9,407 bases of DNA from JADJNW01 sp964596135 (lineage in GTDB: Bacteria; Bacteroidota; Bacteroidia; Chitinophagales; Saprospiraceae). Below the pieces are notes generated by a model. It was not told the origin of the DNA and did not search any database. It saw only the letters and a program-made list of their open reading frames with translations. This document shows positions 1 through 6,145 of this stretch, piece by piece. Both the position numbers and the translations under genes were made by a program. The DNA is taken from the NCBI GenBank assembly GCA_964596135.1, contig CAZQTF010000155.1, positions 1 through 9,407 of the forward strand, written 5' to 3'. Each line of letters opens with the position of its first letter. The stretch's first letter is position 1.

Positions 1-82
1 CAATAGCTAAACTGTAGCCGATGGTAGAAGCGTTACATAAATGTAGTCACCTCATTTTCTAACCAAAAACCCGCCAAATTCT

Positions 83-658
83 ATGAAAAAGATTCTTTTT
101 CTTACCGGCGACTTCGCCGAAGATTACGAAACAATGGTTCCTTTTCAAATGCTGCAAATGGTTGGGCACGAAGTGCATGCCGTTTGTCCCGACAAAAAGA
201 AAGGACAAACCATTAAAACTGCCATTCATGACTTTGAGGGCGACCAAACGTACACCGAAAAACCCGGGCATCATTTTCAACTGAATTATTCATTTGATGA
301 TGTAAAGCCCGAAAATTATGATGCTCTCGCCATTGCCGGCGGGCGCGCGCCGGAGTATCTGCGCCTCAACAAGCGTGTGATTGAGATTGCCAAGCATTTT
401 GCAGAACATGATAAGCCGATTGCTGCGGTTTGTCACGGTATCCAGATTCTAACCGCGGCAAATGTGGTGAAAGGTAAAAAATTGACGGCTTACCCGGCGG
501 TTGGTCCTGAAGTAGTGCTTGCCGGCGGCGAATACGTGGAGGTACCTGCTACGGAGGCCGTGGTAGATGGCAATTTAGTCACCTCGCCAGCGTGGCCCGG
601 GCATGTGAAATGGATTGCAGCATTCTTGAAATTGCTGGGCACGAAGATTGAGTTGTAG
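83..658 (+). CDS. DJ-1/PfpI family protein, DJ-1D (glyoxalase III)-like
   Basis: A complete 191-residue single-domain class I glutamine amidotransferase-fold protein, probably cytoplasmic because it has no signal peptide. The nucleophile elbow is AAVCHG with Cys117 followed by His118. Glu16 in the EDYE motif near the N-terminus is the expected acidic partner of the cysteine, and the GGRAPEYLR strand-loop (86-94) is typical of the PfpI group. The stretches around VCP (34-36), HDF/QTY (49-57) and GHHF (62-65) match what I remember of plant DJ-1D (YLS5-like) proteins. Those carry two tandem copies of this domain and have glyoxalase III activity (methylglyoxal to lactate without glutathione). By inference this one may detoxify reactive carbonyls; a deglycase, protease or chaperone role cannot be excluded. 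The ATG at 83 is the first in frame and places the first beta strand (KKILFLTG) at the N-terminus. No Shine-Dalgarno is visible. It stands alone and converges on the carboxylase gene across a palindrome. The family call is firm; the activity is not. Confidence 0.93.
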   Translation: MKKILFLTGDFAEDYETMVPFQMLQMVGHEVHAVCPDKKKGQTIKTAIHDFEGDQTYTEKPGHHFQLNYSFDDVKPENYDALAIAGGRAPEYLRLNKRVIEIAKHFAEHDKPIAAVCHGIQILTAANVVKGKKLTAYPAVGPEVVLAGGEYVEVPATEAVVDGNLVTSPAWPGHVKWIAAFLKLLGTKIEL

Positions 659-662
659 TCCT

Positions 663-699
663 TTAGCCCTTACAGGTTTCCAAAACCTGTAAGGGCTAA
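663..699. repeat. Perfect 17-bp palindrome between convergent genes, possible terminator and dispersed repeat
   Basis: The left arm 663-679 and right arm 683-699 are exact reverse complements (17 of 17 pairs) around a 3-base loop (CCA). The site lies in the 48-base gap between two convergent genes, so it could terminate both. The poly-U signature is weak: only TTTT at 700-703 for plus transcripts and no clear run for minus transcripts. A very long, perfect stem with a tiny loop and a CTTACAGGTTT-type arm resembles palindromic repeats scattered between genes in many environmental bacterial genomes. That comparison is from memory and is not tested here. Confidence 0.8.
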
Positions 700-706
700 T
701 TTTCGA

Positions 707-2341
707 TCACGTTTGGATGACGCCCACGTTAAACTTTTCCACCGGGGCATTATTCGCCATCGCGATTCCTTTGGAAATCCACTTTCGGGTTTCGCGCGGA
801 TCAATGATCGCATCCACCCAAAGGCGGGCGGCAGCATAATATGGCGTAGTTTGATTGTCGTAGCGCTCGGTGATTTCTGTGAGCAGGCGCTGCTCTTCCT
901 CAGGGTCTATTTCCTCGCCTTTTGCTTTTAAAGCAGAAACTTGAATTTGCAAGAGCGTTTTGGCAGCCTGGGCGCCCCCCATCACCGCGATTTTGGCGGT
1001 GGGCCATGCCACGATCAAGCGTGGGTCGTAAGCCTTGCCACACATCGCGTAGTTGCCGGCGCCGTAGGAGTTGCCCATCACAATACTGAACTTTGGCACG
1101 GTAGAATTGGCAACCGCATTAACCATCTTTGCGCCATCCTTGATGATGCCGCCGTGCTCGGAGCGCGAGCCGACCATAAAGCCCGTGACATCGTGCATGA
1201 ACACGAGCGGAATTTTCTTCTGGTTGCAGTTTAAAATAAACCGCGTTGCTTTATCTGCTGAATCTGAATAAATTACGCCTCCAAATTGCATTTCGCCTTT
1301 GGCGTTTTTCACCACTTCACGATTGTTGGCAACGATGCCCACCGACCAGCCGTCAATGCGGGCGTACGCGCAAATGATCGTTTTGCCGTAATCTTTTTTG
1401 TAAAACGTGAGCTTGGAATCATCCACAATGCGCTTGAGCACTTCCACGGTATTGTACTGCTGCGCTGGGCTTTCAGGGATAATACCCAGAATTTCATTGG
1501 GATCTTCCTGGGGCAAAGCCGGTTCAATACGGTCGAAACCGGCGGTTTCAAAGTGTCCGATTTTATCTACCAAATCTTTGATCGTATCCAGACAAGTCTG
1601 ATCGTCCGGCATTTTGTAATCGGTCACACCAGAAATTTCCGAATGCGTAACCGCACCGCCAAGTGTCTCTTTATCTACCTCTTCGCCGATGGCGGCTTTC
1701 ACGAGGTAAGGTCCGGCTAAGAAAATCGAACCCGTGCCATCCACAATCAGCGCTTCATCGCTCATAATGGGTAGATACGCCCCCCCGGCTACGCAACTTC
1801 CCATAATCGCTGCAATTTGCGGAATGCCCATGCTCGACATTTTGGCGTTGTTTCGAAAAATCCGACCGAAATGCTCTTTATCCGGGAAAATTTCATCCTG
1901 CATGGGCAGGAAAACGCCGGCGCTATCCACCAAATAAATGATTGGAAGATGATTTTCCATGGCAATTTCCTGAGCGCGCAAATTCTTTTTGCCGGTAATC
2001 GGAAACCAGGCGCCCGCTTTGACGGTTGCGTCGTTGGCAACAATCACACACTGCCGGCCGCGCACGTAGCCGATGCCAACCACCACACCCGCCGCCGGGC
2101 AACCGCCGTATTCTTCGTACATTTCGAACCCGGCGAAAGCGCCAATTTCGAGGAATTCCGAGCCTTCATCAATCAGGTAAGCCACGCGTTCGCGAGCGGT
2201 CATTTTACCTAAGGCGTGTTCCTTCTCCATTTTTTTCTGCCCCCCGCCTTGTTGAATGCGCGCCAGCCTGTGTTCCAACCGGGCGATCAACAGCTTCATG
2301 CTATCTTCATTTTTGTGGCGTTCTTTTTCGAGTCTGGTCAT
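707..2341 (-). CDS. Acyl-CoA carboxylase carboxyltransferase (beta) subunit, methylcrotonyl-CoA carboxylase type
   Basis: A complete 544-residue cytoplasmic enzyme with two crotonase-fold carboxyltransferase domains. It moves CO2 from carboxybiotin to an acyl-CoA. Both oxyanion-hole glycine motifs are present: GSCVAGGAYLP at 181-191 (N-terminal, acyl-CoA side) and GNSYGAGNYAM at 423-433 (C-terminal, biotin side). The stretch VIVANDATVKAG (99-110), FPDKEHFGRIF (152-162), GFMVG (387-391) and the YYAAARLW...IIDP tail (501-515) are much closer to methylcrotonyl-CoA carboxylase beta than to propionyl-CoA carboxylase beta. The most likely role is leucine catabolism, but geranyl-CoA or another branched substrate is possible. 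A roughly 14-residue insertion at 341-354 sets it apart from the human enzyme as I recall it. The biotin carboxylase/biotin-carrier partner is not in this window. The ATG at 2341 is the first in frame; Met15 is an alternative, since the first 14 residues are polar and not diagnostic. It probably has its own promoter in the 298-base upstream gap. Confidence 0.93.
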   Translation of the reverse strand: MTRLEKERHKNEDSMKLLIARLEHRLARIQQGGGQKKMEKEHALGKMTARERVAYLIDEGSEFLEIGAFAGFEMYEEYGGCPAAGVVVGIGYVRGRQCVIVANDATVKAGAWFPITGKKNLRAQEIAMENHLPIIYLVDSAGVFLPMQDEIFPDKEHFGRIFRNNAKMSSMGIPQIAAIMGSCVAGGAYLPIMSDEALIVDGTGSIFLAGPYLVKAAIGEEVDKETLGGAVTHSEISGVTDYKMPDDQTCLDTIKDLVDKIGHFETAGFDRIEPALPQEDPNEILGIIPESPAQQYNTVEVLKRIVDDSKLTFYKKDYGKTIICAYARIDGWSVGIVANNREVVKNAKGEMQFGGVIYSDSADKATRFILNCNQKKIPLVFMHDVTGFMVGSRSEHGGIIKDGAKMVNAVANSTVPKFSIVMGNSYGAGNYAMCGKAYDPRLIVAWPTAKIAVMGGAQAAKTLLQIQVSALKAKGEEIDPEEEQRLLTEITERYDNQTTPYYAAARLWVDAIIDPRETRKWISKGIAMANNAPVEKFNVGVIQT

Positions 2342-2396
2342 AATTGGTTCATGTTAGTATCAACGATTTGAGCAATATTTTCAACAGCTTTCGCCT

Positions 2397-2408
2397 GCCA
2401 AAGTTGGC
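2397..2408. promoter_or_regulatory. Short palindrome upstream of the carboxylase gene
   Basis: GCCAA, AG, TTGGC forms a 12-base inverted repeat (5-bp arms, 2-base spacer) about 56 bases upstream of the carboxylase ATG. On the minus strand it overlaps CAACTTTG, which is one base from the TAnnTTTG -7 consensus of Bacteroidota. It could be an operator on the promoter of this gene. An inverted repeat this short also arises by chance, so this is a weak call. Confidence 0.2.
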
Positions 2409-2412
2409 GACA

Positions 2413-2460
2413 CAAAATAAAAAAGACCACCGGGTTTTCCCAAGCCGCGTGATCTTTTTT
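2413..2460 (-). terminator. Intrinsic terminator, probably for the monooxygenase transcript
   Basis: Arms 2419-2430 and 2449-2460 pair over 12 positions with one exception (2427 with 2452). That exception is a C-A mismatch in plus-strand RNA but a G-U wobble in minus-strand RNA. Inside the loop, GGG/CCC can form a further small stem closed by four A on the minus strand. The minus-strand 3' side runs into TTTTTTATTTTG, a good U-tract. The hairpin lies about 180 bases past the monooxygenase stop and upstream of the carboxylase start, so it probably ends the monooxygenase message. Its 3' arm and tail share an exact 17-base string with the htrA terminator. Confidence 0.65.
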
Positions 2461-2639
2461 GGCGCTTGCCATGGTTGTAGGGTTAATGCTCTTGCTTCGC
2501 TGCTTCCTTGATTTTGAGCAGTACTACTTTTCAGCCGTTGAACAAGCAAAACTGTAGGATTTTCAAAGTATTGCCCCGACCGATTCCTGCGGAAGTAACT
2601 TTGTTATAAAATTTACAGCAATTGGTAAATAACAAATAA

Positions 2640-3983
2640 TCAATCCATCGCCAATTTTTTACTTCTCGGCTCTTTGCGAAGATAGTTTTTGGGCAAATGC
2701 CGCAATAAAGCCTTTCGGAACAAATGCGCGTCCACGGTGATGGTGTGACGAGGCGTATCAATCTGCCGATAATGCGGATGCGTCACTTCCCGTTCGCACA
2801 ATTCGCGGATGTTGGCAGGGCGCGCCCATTTGCCGGCAAGCTCGCGCGCCATGATCTTACTTTGCAACTCCGCACCGGGCCAGATGCAGCCCAGCGGTTG
2901 GAACATCCCGATGAAGTACAGATTCTGATACACCGGGTGGAACATTTTCAGGTATAACGGCACCGACCCAGCGCTATAATCCAGGAATGATTTGTCAAAA
3001 AACGGATGTGCCAGTACAAAACCCGTGCAGGCAATAATCGCGTCGAAATCTTCGTGCGAGCCATCTTTGAAATAAACTGTTTTGCCCTCATACCGTTCGA
3101 TATCGCCCTTAGGATGCACCTTCCCGTGCCGGATTTTGTACAATAATTCGCTATTCACCGTAGGGTGGGTTTCGCCAAATCTGACATCTGCCTCCGGTAA
3201 GCCATAGAAGCGATTCGGACCATTCAGCAGGCGCAGCATACGTTCCGATAGCCAGTTGCGAATAGCCAAAGGCATCCAGGTCATCCTTTGCGCAAAAACA
3301 TCCGTCGGTTTGCCCATAATAAATTTAGGCACAATCCGGTAGCCGCGTCGCCAGCTGATGACCGTTCGGGCGCTTACCCGGCTGGTTTCTACTGCCACAT
3401 CGCAGGCGGAATTACCACCGCCGATCACGAGTACGCGCTTGCCCGCAAAGGGCGCCGCTTTTTTGTATTGGTGCGAATGCAAAAACTCACCGGTGAAAGT
3501 ACCCGGATACTCCGGCAGGCGCGGTAGCCAGTGGTGGCCGTTGCACACGACCAGGTCGGTGAATGTTTCCGTACGCTGCACGCCATCTTTTTCCAGCAGC
3601 ACTTCCCATGCTTCTTCTCCAAGGCGCTCGCAGTGCAGCACCGTTGTGCCAAATTCGATGTGCGGATAGAGATCAAAATGTCGGGCATATGCCTGAAAAT
3701 AGCGCCGCAATTCATCGTGCGAGGGGTAATCTGCAACCGTTTTGTCGAAATCGTCGAATGTGAAATCTTCGTATTGCGAGAGGGTCTTGGAACTTATGAT
3801 ATGGGTTGTTTCAAATACGCTCGAATGGCTTTCATTTTCTGCAAAAATCCAATTGCCGCCCACTTCATGATTTCGATCAAATGCTTTGGCGTCAATGCCT
3901 TCATCGAGCAGGTTTTTCAAAGCCGTGATGCCGGAAGGACCTGCACCAATCACACAAACTCTTTTCGGTTTCATCATCACCAT
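2640..3983 (-). CDS. Flavin-containing monooxygenase (class B, FMO-like)
   Basis: A complete 447-residue FAD- and NADPH-dependent monooxygenase, which typically oxygenates nitrogen or sulfur in small molecules. Features in order: the FAD Rossmann motif GAGPSG (13-18); VGGNW (41-45); the family fingerprint FxGxxxHxxxY at 163-173 (FTGEFLHSHQY); the NADPH dinucleotide motif GGGNSA (188-193); and ACTGF (318-322), the usual late ATG-like motif. Tyr at the end of the fingerprint favours the FMO group over Baeyer-Villiger enzymes, which usually have Trp there. No signal peptide is present, so it is probably cytosolic. Length fits bacterial FMOs (about 440-460). Starts are possible at Met1, Met3 or Met4 (3983, 3977, 3974), all just before the first beta strand; I keep the first. 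An exact 28-base element, repeated near the window end, sits 4 bases upstream of this start. The substrate cannot be read from the sequence, and the neighbours give no pathway clue. Confidence 0.93.
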   Translation of the reverse strand: MVMMKPKRVCVIGAGPSGITALKNLLDEGIDAKAFDRNHEVGGNWIFAENESHSSVFETTHIISSKTLSQYEDFTFDDFDKTVADYPSHDELRRYFQAYARHFDLYPHIEFGTTVLHCERLGEEAWEVLLEKDGVQRTETFTDLVVCNGHHWLPRLPEYPGTFTGEFLHSHQYKKAAPFAGKRVLVIGGGNSACDVAVETSRVSARTVISWRRGYRIVPKFIMGKPTDVFAQRMTWMPLAIRNWLSERMLRLLNGPNRFYGLPEADVRFGETHPTVNSELLYKIRHGKVHPKGDIERYEGKTVYFKDGSHEDFDAIIACTGFVLAHPFFDKSFLDYSAGSVPLYLKMFHPVYQNLYFIGMFQPLGCIWPGAELQSKIMARELAGKWARPANIRELCEREVTHPHYRQIDTPRHTITVDAHLFRKALLRHLPKNYLRKEPRSKKLAMD

Positions 3984-3987
3984 TTTA

Positions 3988-4015
3988 TAGTACTTTGACT
4001 AACTTTTTGACAAAA
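3988..4015 (-). repeat. 28-base exact repeat, copy 1, directly upstream of the monooxygenase
   Basis: These 28 bases recur without a mismatch at 9310-9337 in the same orientation. On the plus strand the unit starts TAGTACTTTGACTAAC and contains TTTGAC twice, 12 bases apart start to start (3994-3999 and 4006-4011). It lies 4 bases upstream of the monooxygenase ATG, so it would fall in the promoter or leader of that gene. It may be a regulatory element or the end of a dispersed repeat. I cannot tell which from two copies. Confidence 0.7.
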
Positions 4016-4057
4016 AAAAGCTATTTAAAATTCTCATTATCAATTTTTTATCTTGCG

Positions 4058-4090
4058 TATAGCGATGAGCAAGTAGCAAAAAGCGCTATA
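4058..4090. promoter_or_regulatory. Inverted repeat in the monooxygenase upstream region
   Basis: TATAGCG (4058-4064) and CGCTATA (4084-4090) are perfect 7-base inverted arms separated by 19 bases. They lie 75-107 bases upstream of the monooxygenase start and just past the htrA terminator. The arms could be half-sites for a dimeric regulator, or part of a loose hairpin. No known operator is recognised. Confidence 0.2.
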
Positions 4091-4103
4091 AATAAAAACG
4101 GCG

Positions 4104-4144
4104 CAAAATAAAAAAGACCAGACGCATTGCCAAGCATCTGGTCT
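4104..4144 (-). terminator. Intrinsic terminator of htrA
   Basis: Arms 4115-4125 and 4134-4144 form an 11-base-pair stem around an 8-base loop. The only imperfect pair (4123 with 4136) is C-A on the plus strand and a G-U wobble on the minus strand. The minus-strand RNA then continues into TTTTTTATTTTG. It starts 23 bases past the htrA stop codon, as expected for a rho-independent terminator of that gene. The 17-base string CAAAATAAAAAAGACCA (4104-4120, plus strand) is identical to 2413-2429. Confidence 0.85.
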
Positions 4145-4167
4145 CCTTTGCCCGATAAAAACCGGCG

Positions 4168-5601
4168 TTAGGAATCCATCGCAAAGGCATAGTAATACTC
4201 GCCGGGATAGTCTTCGTAAAAACCTTCCAGCATGACTTTGCCTTTGATTTCTTTTATCACTTTAATAAAATCTTCAATATTTTTTACTTTTTTCTCGCCC
4301 ACTTTGGTAATAATAAATCCTGGTTCCATGTTGGTTCGTTCGATTTTGCTGCCGCGATAAATGCTGAGCACGCGCACGCCATGTTTGCCGAGGCGCTCCA
4401 CATCTTCATCGGTCAGGTCTTGCAATTCTACCCCCAGATTTTTTAAAAGATCTTCTTCATTCGATGCAATCAGTGTCGTGTTATTGCTTTTGTTTTTGAG
4501 CACTACTTTAGCGCTTCCCTTTTTGCCATCGCGGATGTACTCTACCGAAATAGTATTGCCAGGGCGATAGCGTCCCACTTGTTCCTGCATTTCCGGAACG
4601 GTGCGGGTTTTTGTGCCATTAATGCCGATAATAACGTCGCCTTTGCGCAGCCCTGCATCGTCGGCGCCACTGCCCGGACTAACACGAGTGACATAAATAC
4701 CTTCTACCGCGTTTAAGCCGAGTTCCTTCGCTCGTTCGTTGGTCATATTGTCAATAAAGACGCCCAGGATACCACGTTGCACAACTCCATAGTCGCGCAG
4801 GTCTTTGATCACTTTTCGTACCAAATTGGAAGGCACGGCAAAGGAATATCCTTCGTAACGCCCGGAGCGAGTGATAATTGCTGTATTGATGCCGATCAAC
4901 TCACCGTTGGTATTGACCAATGCGCCGCCGCTGTTGCCGGGATTGACCGCGGCATCGGTTTGAATAAAGGATTCGATGCGATCCTGCCCTTCCAGAATGT
5001 CAATGCTTCTTCCTTTGGCGCTGACGATACCAGCGGTAACCGTTGATTCCAGATTAAAAGGATTGCCCACAGCGAGCACCCATTCGCCCACGCGGAGCGA
5101 GTCAGAATTGCCAAACCGAATGGAAGGAAGATTGAAACCGTCTATTTTGATCAAAGCCAGATCGGTACTGGGGTCGGTGCCGATGAGTTCTGCCTCGAAT
5201 TCGCGCTTGTCATTGAGCGTCACCCCGATTTTGGCGCCCCCATCAATCACGTGATTGTTGGTTACAATATAGCCATCCGGCGAAATAATTACGCCGGAAC
5301 CGGAGGAGGTACCGTAGGAATTGCTGCCCCAGAAGTCAAAGCTGCTGCCCGTTTGGATCGTTTTGATGTTGACCACCGACGAGGTGACCGCCTCCGCCGA
5401 AGCAATAAAATCCGTTGGTGCCGAAGACAAAAAAGTGCGAAGTGGCACATCCGCCAGCGGGTCGGCGCCCAACGTCGCGTATGTCGCCGCCGAGGGTTCC
5501 CGAATGATCACCTGCTTGGGTTCGTCAAAAACTCGATAGATAAAAACCGCGAGCGCCGCGCTCAGCAAAGAACTCACAGTTATCAGAATGTATTGCTTCA
5601 T
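4168..5601 (-). CDS. htrA: Periplasmic serine protease/chaperone, HtrA (DegP/DegQ) family
   Basis: A 477-residue envelope quality-control protease, numbered from the ATG at 5601. Residues 3-22 form a hydrophobic signal or signal-anchor, so the enzyme works in the periplasm. The trypsin-like domain (about 65-270) has the full catalytic triad: His117 in TNNHV, Asp147 in STDLAL and Ser224 in GNSGG. PDZ1 covers about 275-370 (RGILGV start, GLRKGDVI core). PDZ2 covers about 387-470 and ends in a Tyr-rich tail (YPGEYYYAF) that I associate with Bacteroidota members. All key residues are intact, and length fits DegP/DegQ (450-500). The frame extends two codons upstream to a TTG at 5607. I prefer the ATG because it gives a standard signal peptide (MKQYILITV) with no need for a rare start. 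The gene is transcribed alone between a divergent promoter region and a clear terminator. I see no sigma-E-type signal. DegP, DegQ and DegS-like roles cannot be separated, though two PDZ domains argue against DegS. Confidence 0.95.
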   Translation of the reverse strand: MKQYILITVSSLLSAALAVFIYRVFDEPKQVIIREPSAATYATLGADPLADVPLRTFLSSAPTDFIASAEAVTSSVVNIKTIQTGSSFDFWGSNSYGTSSGSGVIISPDGYIVTNNHVIDGGAKIGVTLNDKREFEAELIGTDPSTDLALIKIDGFNLPSIRFGNSDSLRVGEWVLAVGNPFNLESTVTAGIVSAKGRSIDILEGQDRIESFIQTDAAVNPGNSGGALVNTNGELIGINTAIITRSGRYEGYSFAVPSNLVRKVIKDLRDYGVVQRGILGVFIDNMTNERAKELGLNAVEGIYVTRVSPGSGADDAGLRKGDVIIGINGTKTRTVPEMQEQVGRYRPGNTISVEYIRDGKKGSAKVVLKNKSNNTTLIASNEEDLLKNLGVELQDLTDEDVERLGKHGVRVLSIYRGSKIERTNMEPGFIITKVGEKKVKNIEDFIKVIKEIKGKVMLEGFYEDYPGEYYYAFAMDS

Positions 5602-5647
5602 ACGCAACCGGTAAGTTTTCTCTTATCAAAAAATGATCATAAATGCC

Positions 5648-5670
5648 CAAAATAAACGAACACTTTCAAA
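5648..5670 (-). promoter_or_regulatory. Possible htrA promoter
   Basis: On the minus strand TTTG (5667-5670) is followed, 12 bases later, by TATTTTG (5648-5654), about 46 bases before the htrA ATG. These resemble the Bacteroidota -33 TTTG and -7 TAnnTTTG elements, but the -7 box is one base short and the spacing is shorter than the usual 17-23. The call is tentative. Confidence 0.25.
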
Positions 5671-5842
5671 TAACGTAATTTTCAGAAAATTAATTTCGCC
5701 TTTTCCGATGAAAACGGGGCATTCTTCGGCGAATTTTAACAAAAAAGGAATTGTGCATTCGCGGCAAAGCCCGAGCAAACTTCTAAACTTACCGCGTGTT
5801 AAAATGTATTTGATAAAATCAATCGTTTTATACTCAAAGCGC

Positions 5843-5850
5843 TAATTTCG
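5843..5850 (+). promoter_or_regulatory. Possible -7 element (TAnnTTCG) for the small membrane protein and dapF
   Basis: TAATTTCG lies 21 bases before the ATG of the small membrane protein and differs by one base from the Bacteroidota TAnnTTTG -7 consensus. TATTTTCG occurs at a similar place before the serine hydrolase. No good -33 TTTG is present at the expected distance; the nearest (5809-5812) is 30 bases away. The rest of the 270-base divergent gap is AT-rich and holds no gene I accept. Confidence 0.35.
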
Positions 5851-5871
5851 CAGCAAAAATCGCCTTGCCGG

Positions 5872-6099
5872 ATGAATAAAAAGAATAAGCAACCGACCGA
5901 ATCGCCGCAATCGGGCAATATCTGGGGCTGGAAATTTTCCTACGTCAGCCTGGGTATCATTTTGTTTTTTGTGGTATTAATCGCAATCCGACACTGGATG
6001 CTGGACGTTCCGTTCGATCCGTCCAAAATTCAGCCACCCATCCCAGTAGCAGAAGATTCGACCCAGACAGATTCGTCGAGAACCGACAGTTTGAAATAA
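5872..6099 (+). CDS. Small single-span membrane protein of unknown function
   Basis: A 75-residue protein that I do not recognise. It has a polar, lysine-rich N-terminus (1-21), one strongly hydrophobic helix at about 22-39 (YVSLGIILFFVVLIAI), then a proline-containing segment (48-58) and a Ser/Thr/Asp-rich tail (62-75). The helix is too far from the N-terminus, and lacks a cleavage-type motif, for a classic secreted protein, so a membrane-anchored protein is more likely. The charge pattern (Lys before the helix, acidic tail) suggests the N-terminus is inside and the tail in the periplasm. The ATG at 5872 has no Shine-Dalgarno, but a TAnnTTCG box lies 21 bases upstream. It ends 46 bases before dapF on the same strand, and no terminator lies between them, so they are probably co-transcribed. 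That the gene is real is supported by the clean domain-like layout and the position in an otherwise empty gap. The function is unknown. Confidence 0.7.
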   Translation: MNKKNKQPTESPQSGNIWGWKFSYVSLGIILFFVVLIAIRHWMLDVPFDPSKIQPPIPVAEDSTQTDSSRTDSLK

Positions 6100-6145
6100 A
6101 AGTTGGTGCTATTGAACTGACGCAATTATCAAAATGTAATCATAT

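Noticed and set aside
2349..2549. 66-codon minus-strand frame between monooxygenase and carboxylase
   Set aside because: It reads straight through the terminator hairpin and has low-complexity, unrecognisable residues.
2531..2761. 76-codon minus-strand frame overlapping the monooxygenase C-terminus
   Set aside because: Most of it is an out-of-frame reading of the monooxygenase gene.
707..5601. A single operon of carboxylase, monooxygenase and htrA
   Set aside because: Gaps of 298 and 184 bases each contain a minus-strand terminator, and the functions are unrelated.
5602..5607. TTG start two codons upstream of the htrA ATG
   Set aside because: It adds only two residues and needs a rare start codon, while the ATG at 5601 gives a standard signal sequence.
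5633..5845. 70-codon plus-strand frame in the divergent htrA/small-protein gap
   Set aside because: No domain-like hydrophobic or charge pattern, it fills the region where both promoters must lie, and it ends just before the next gene's -7 box.
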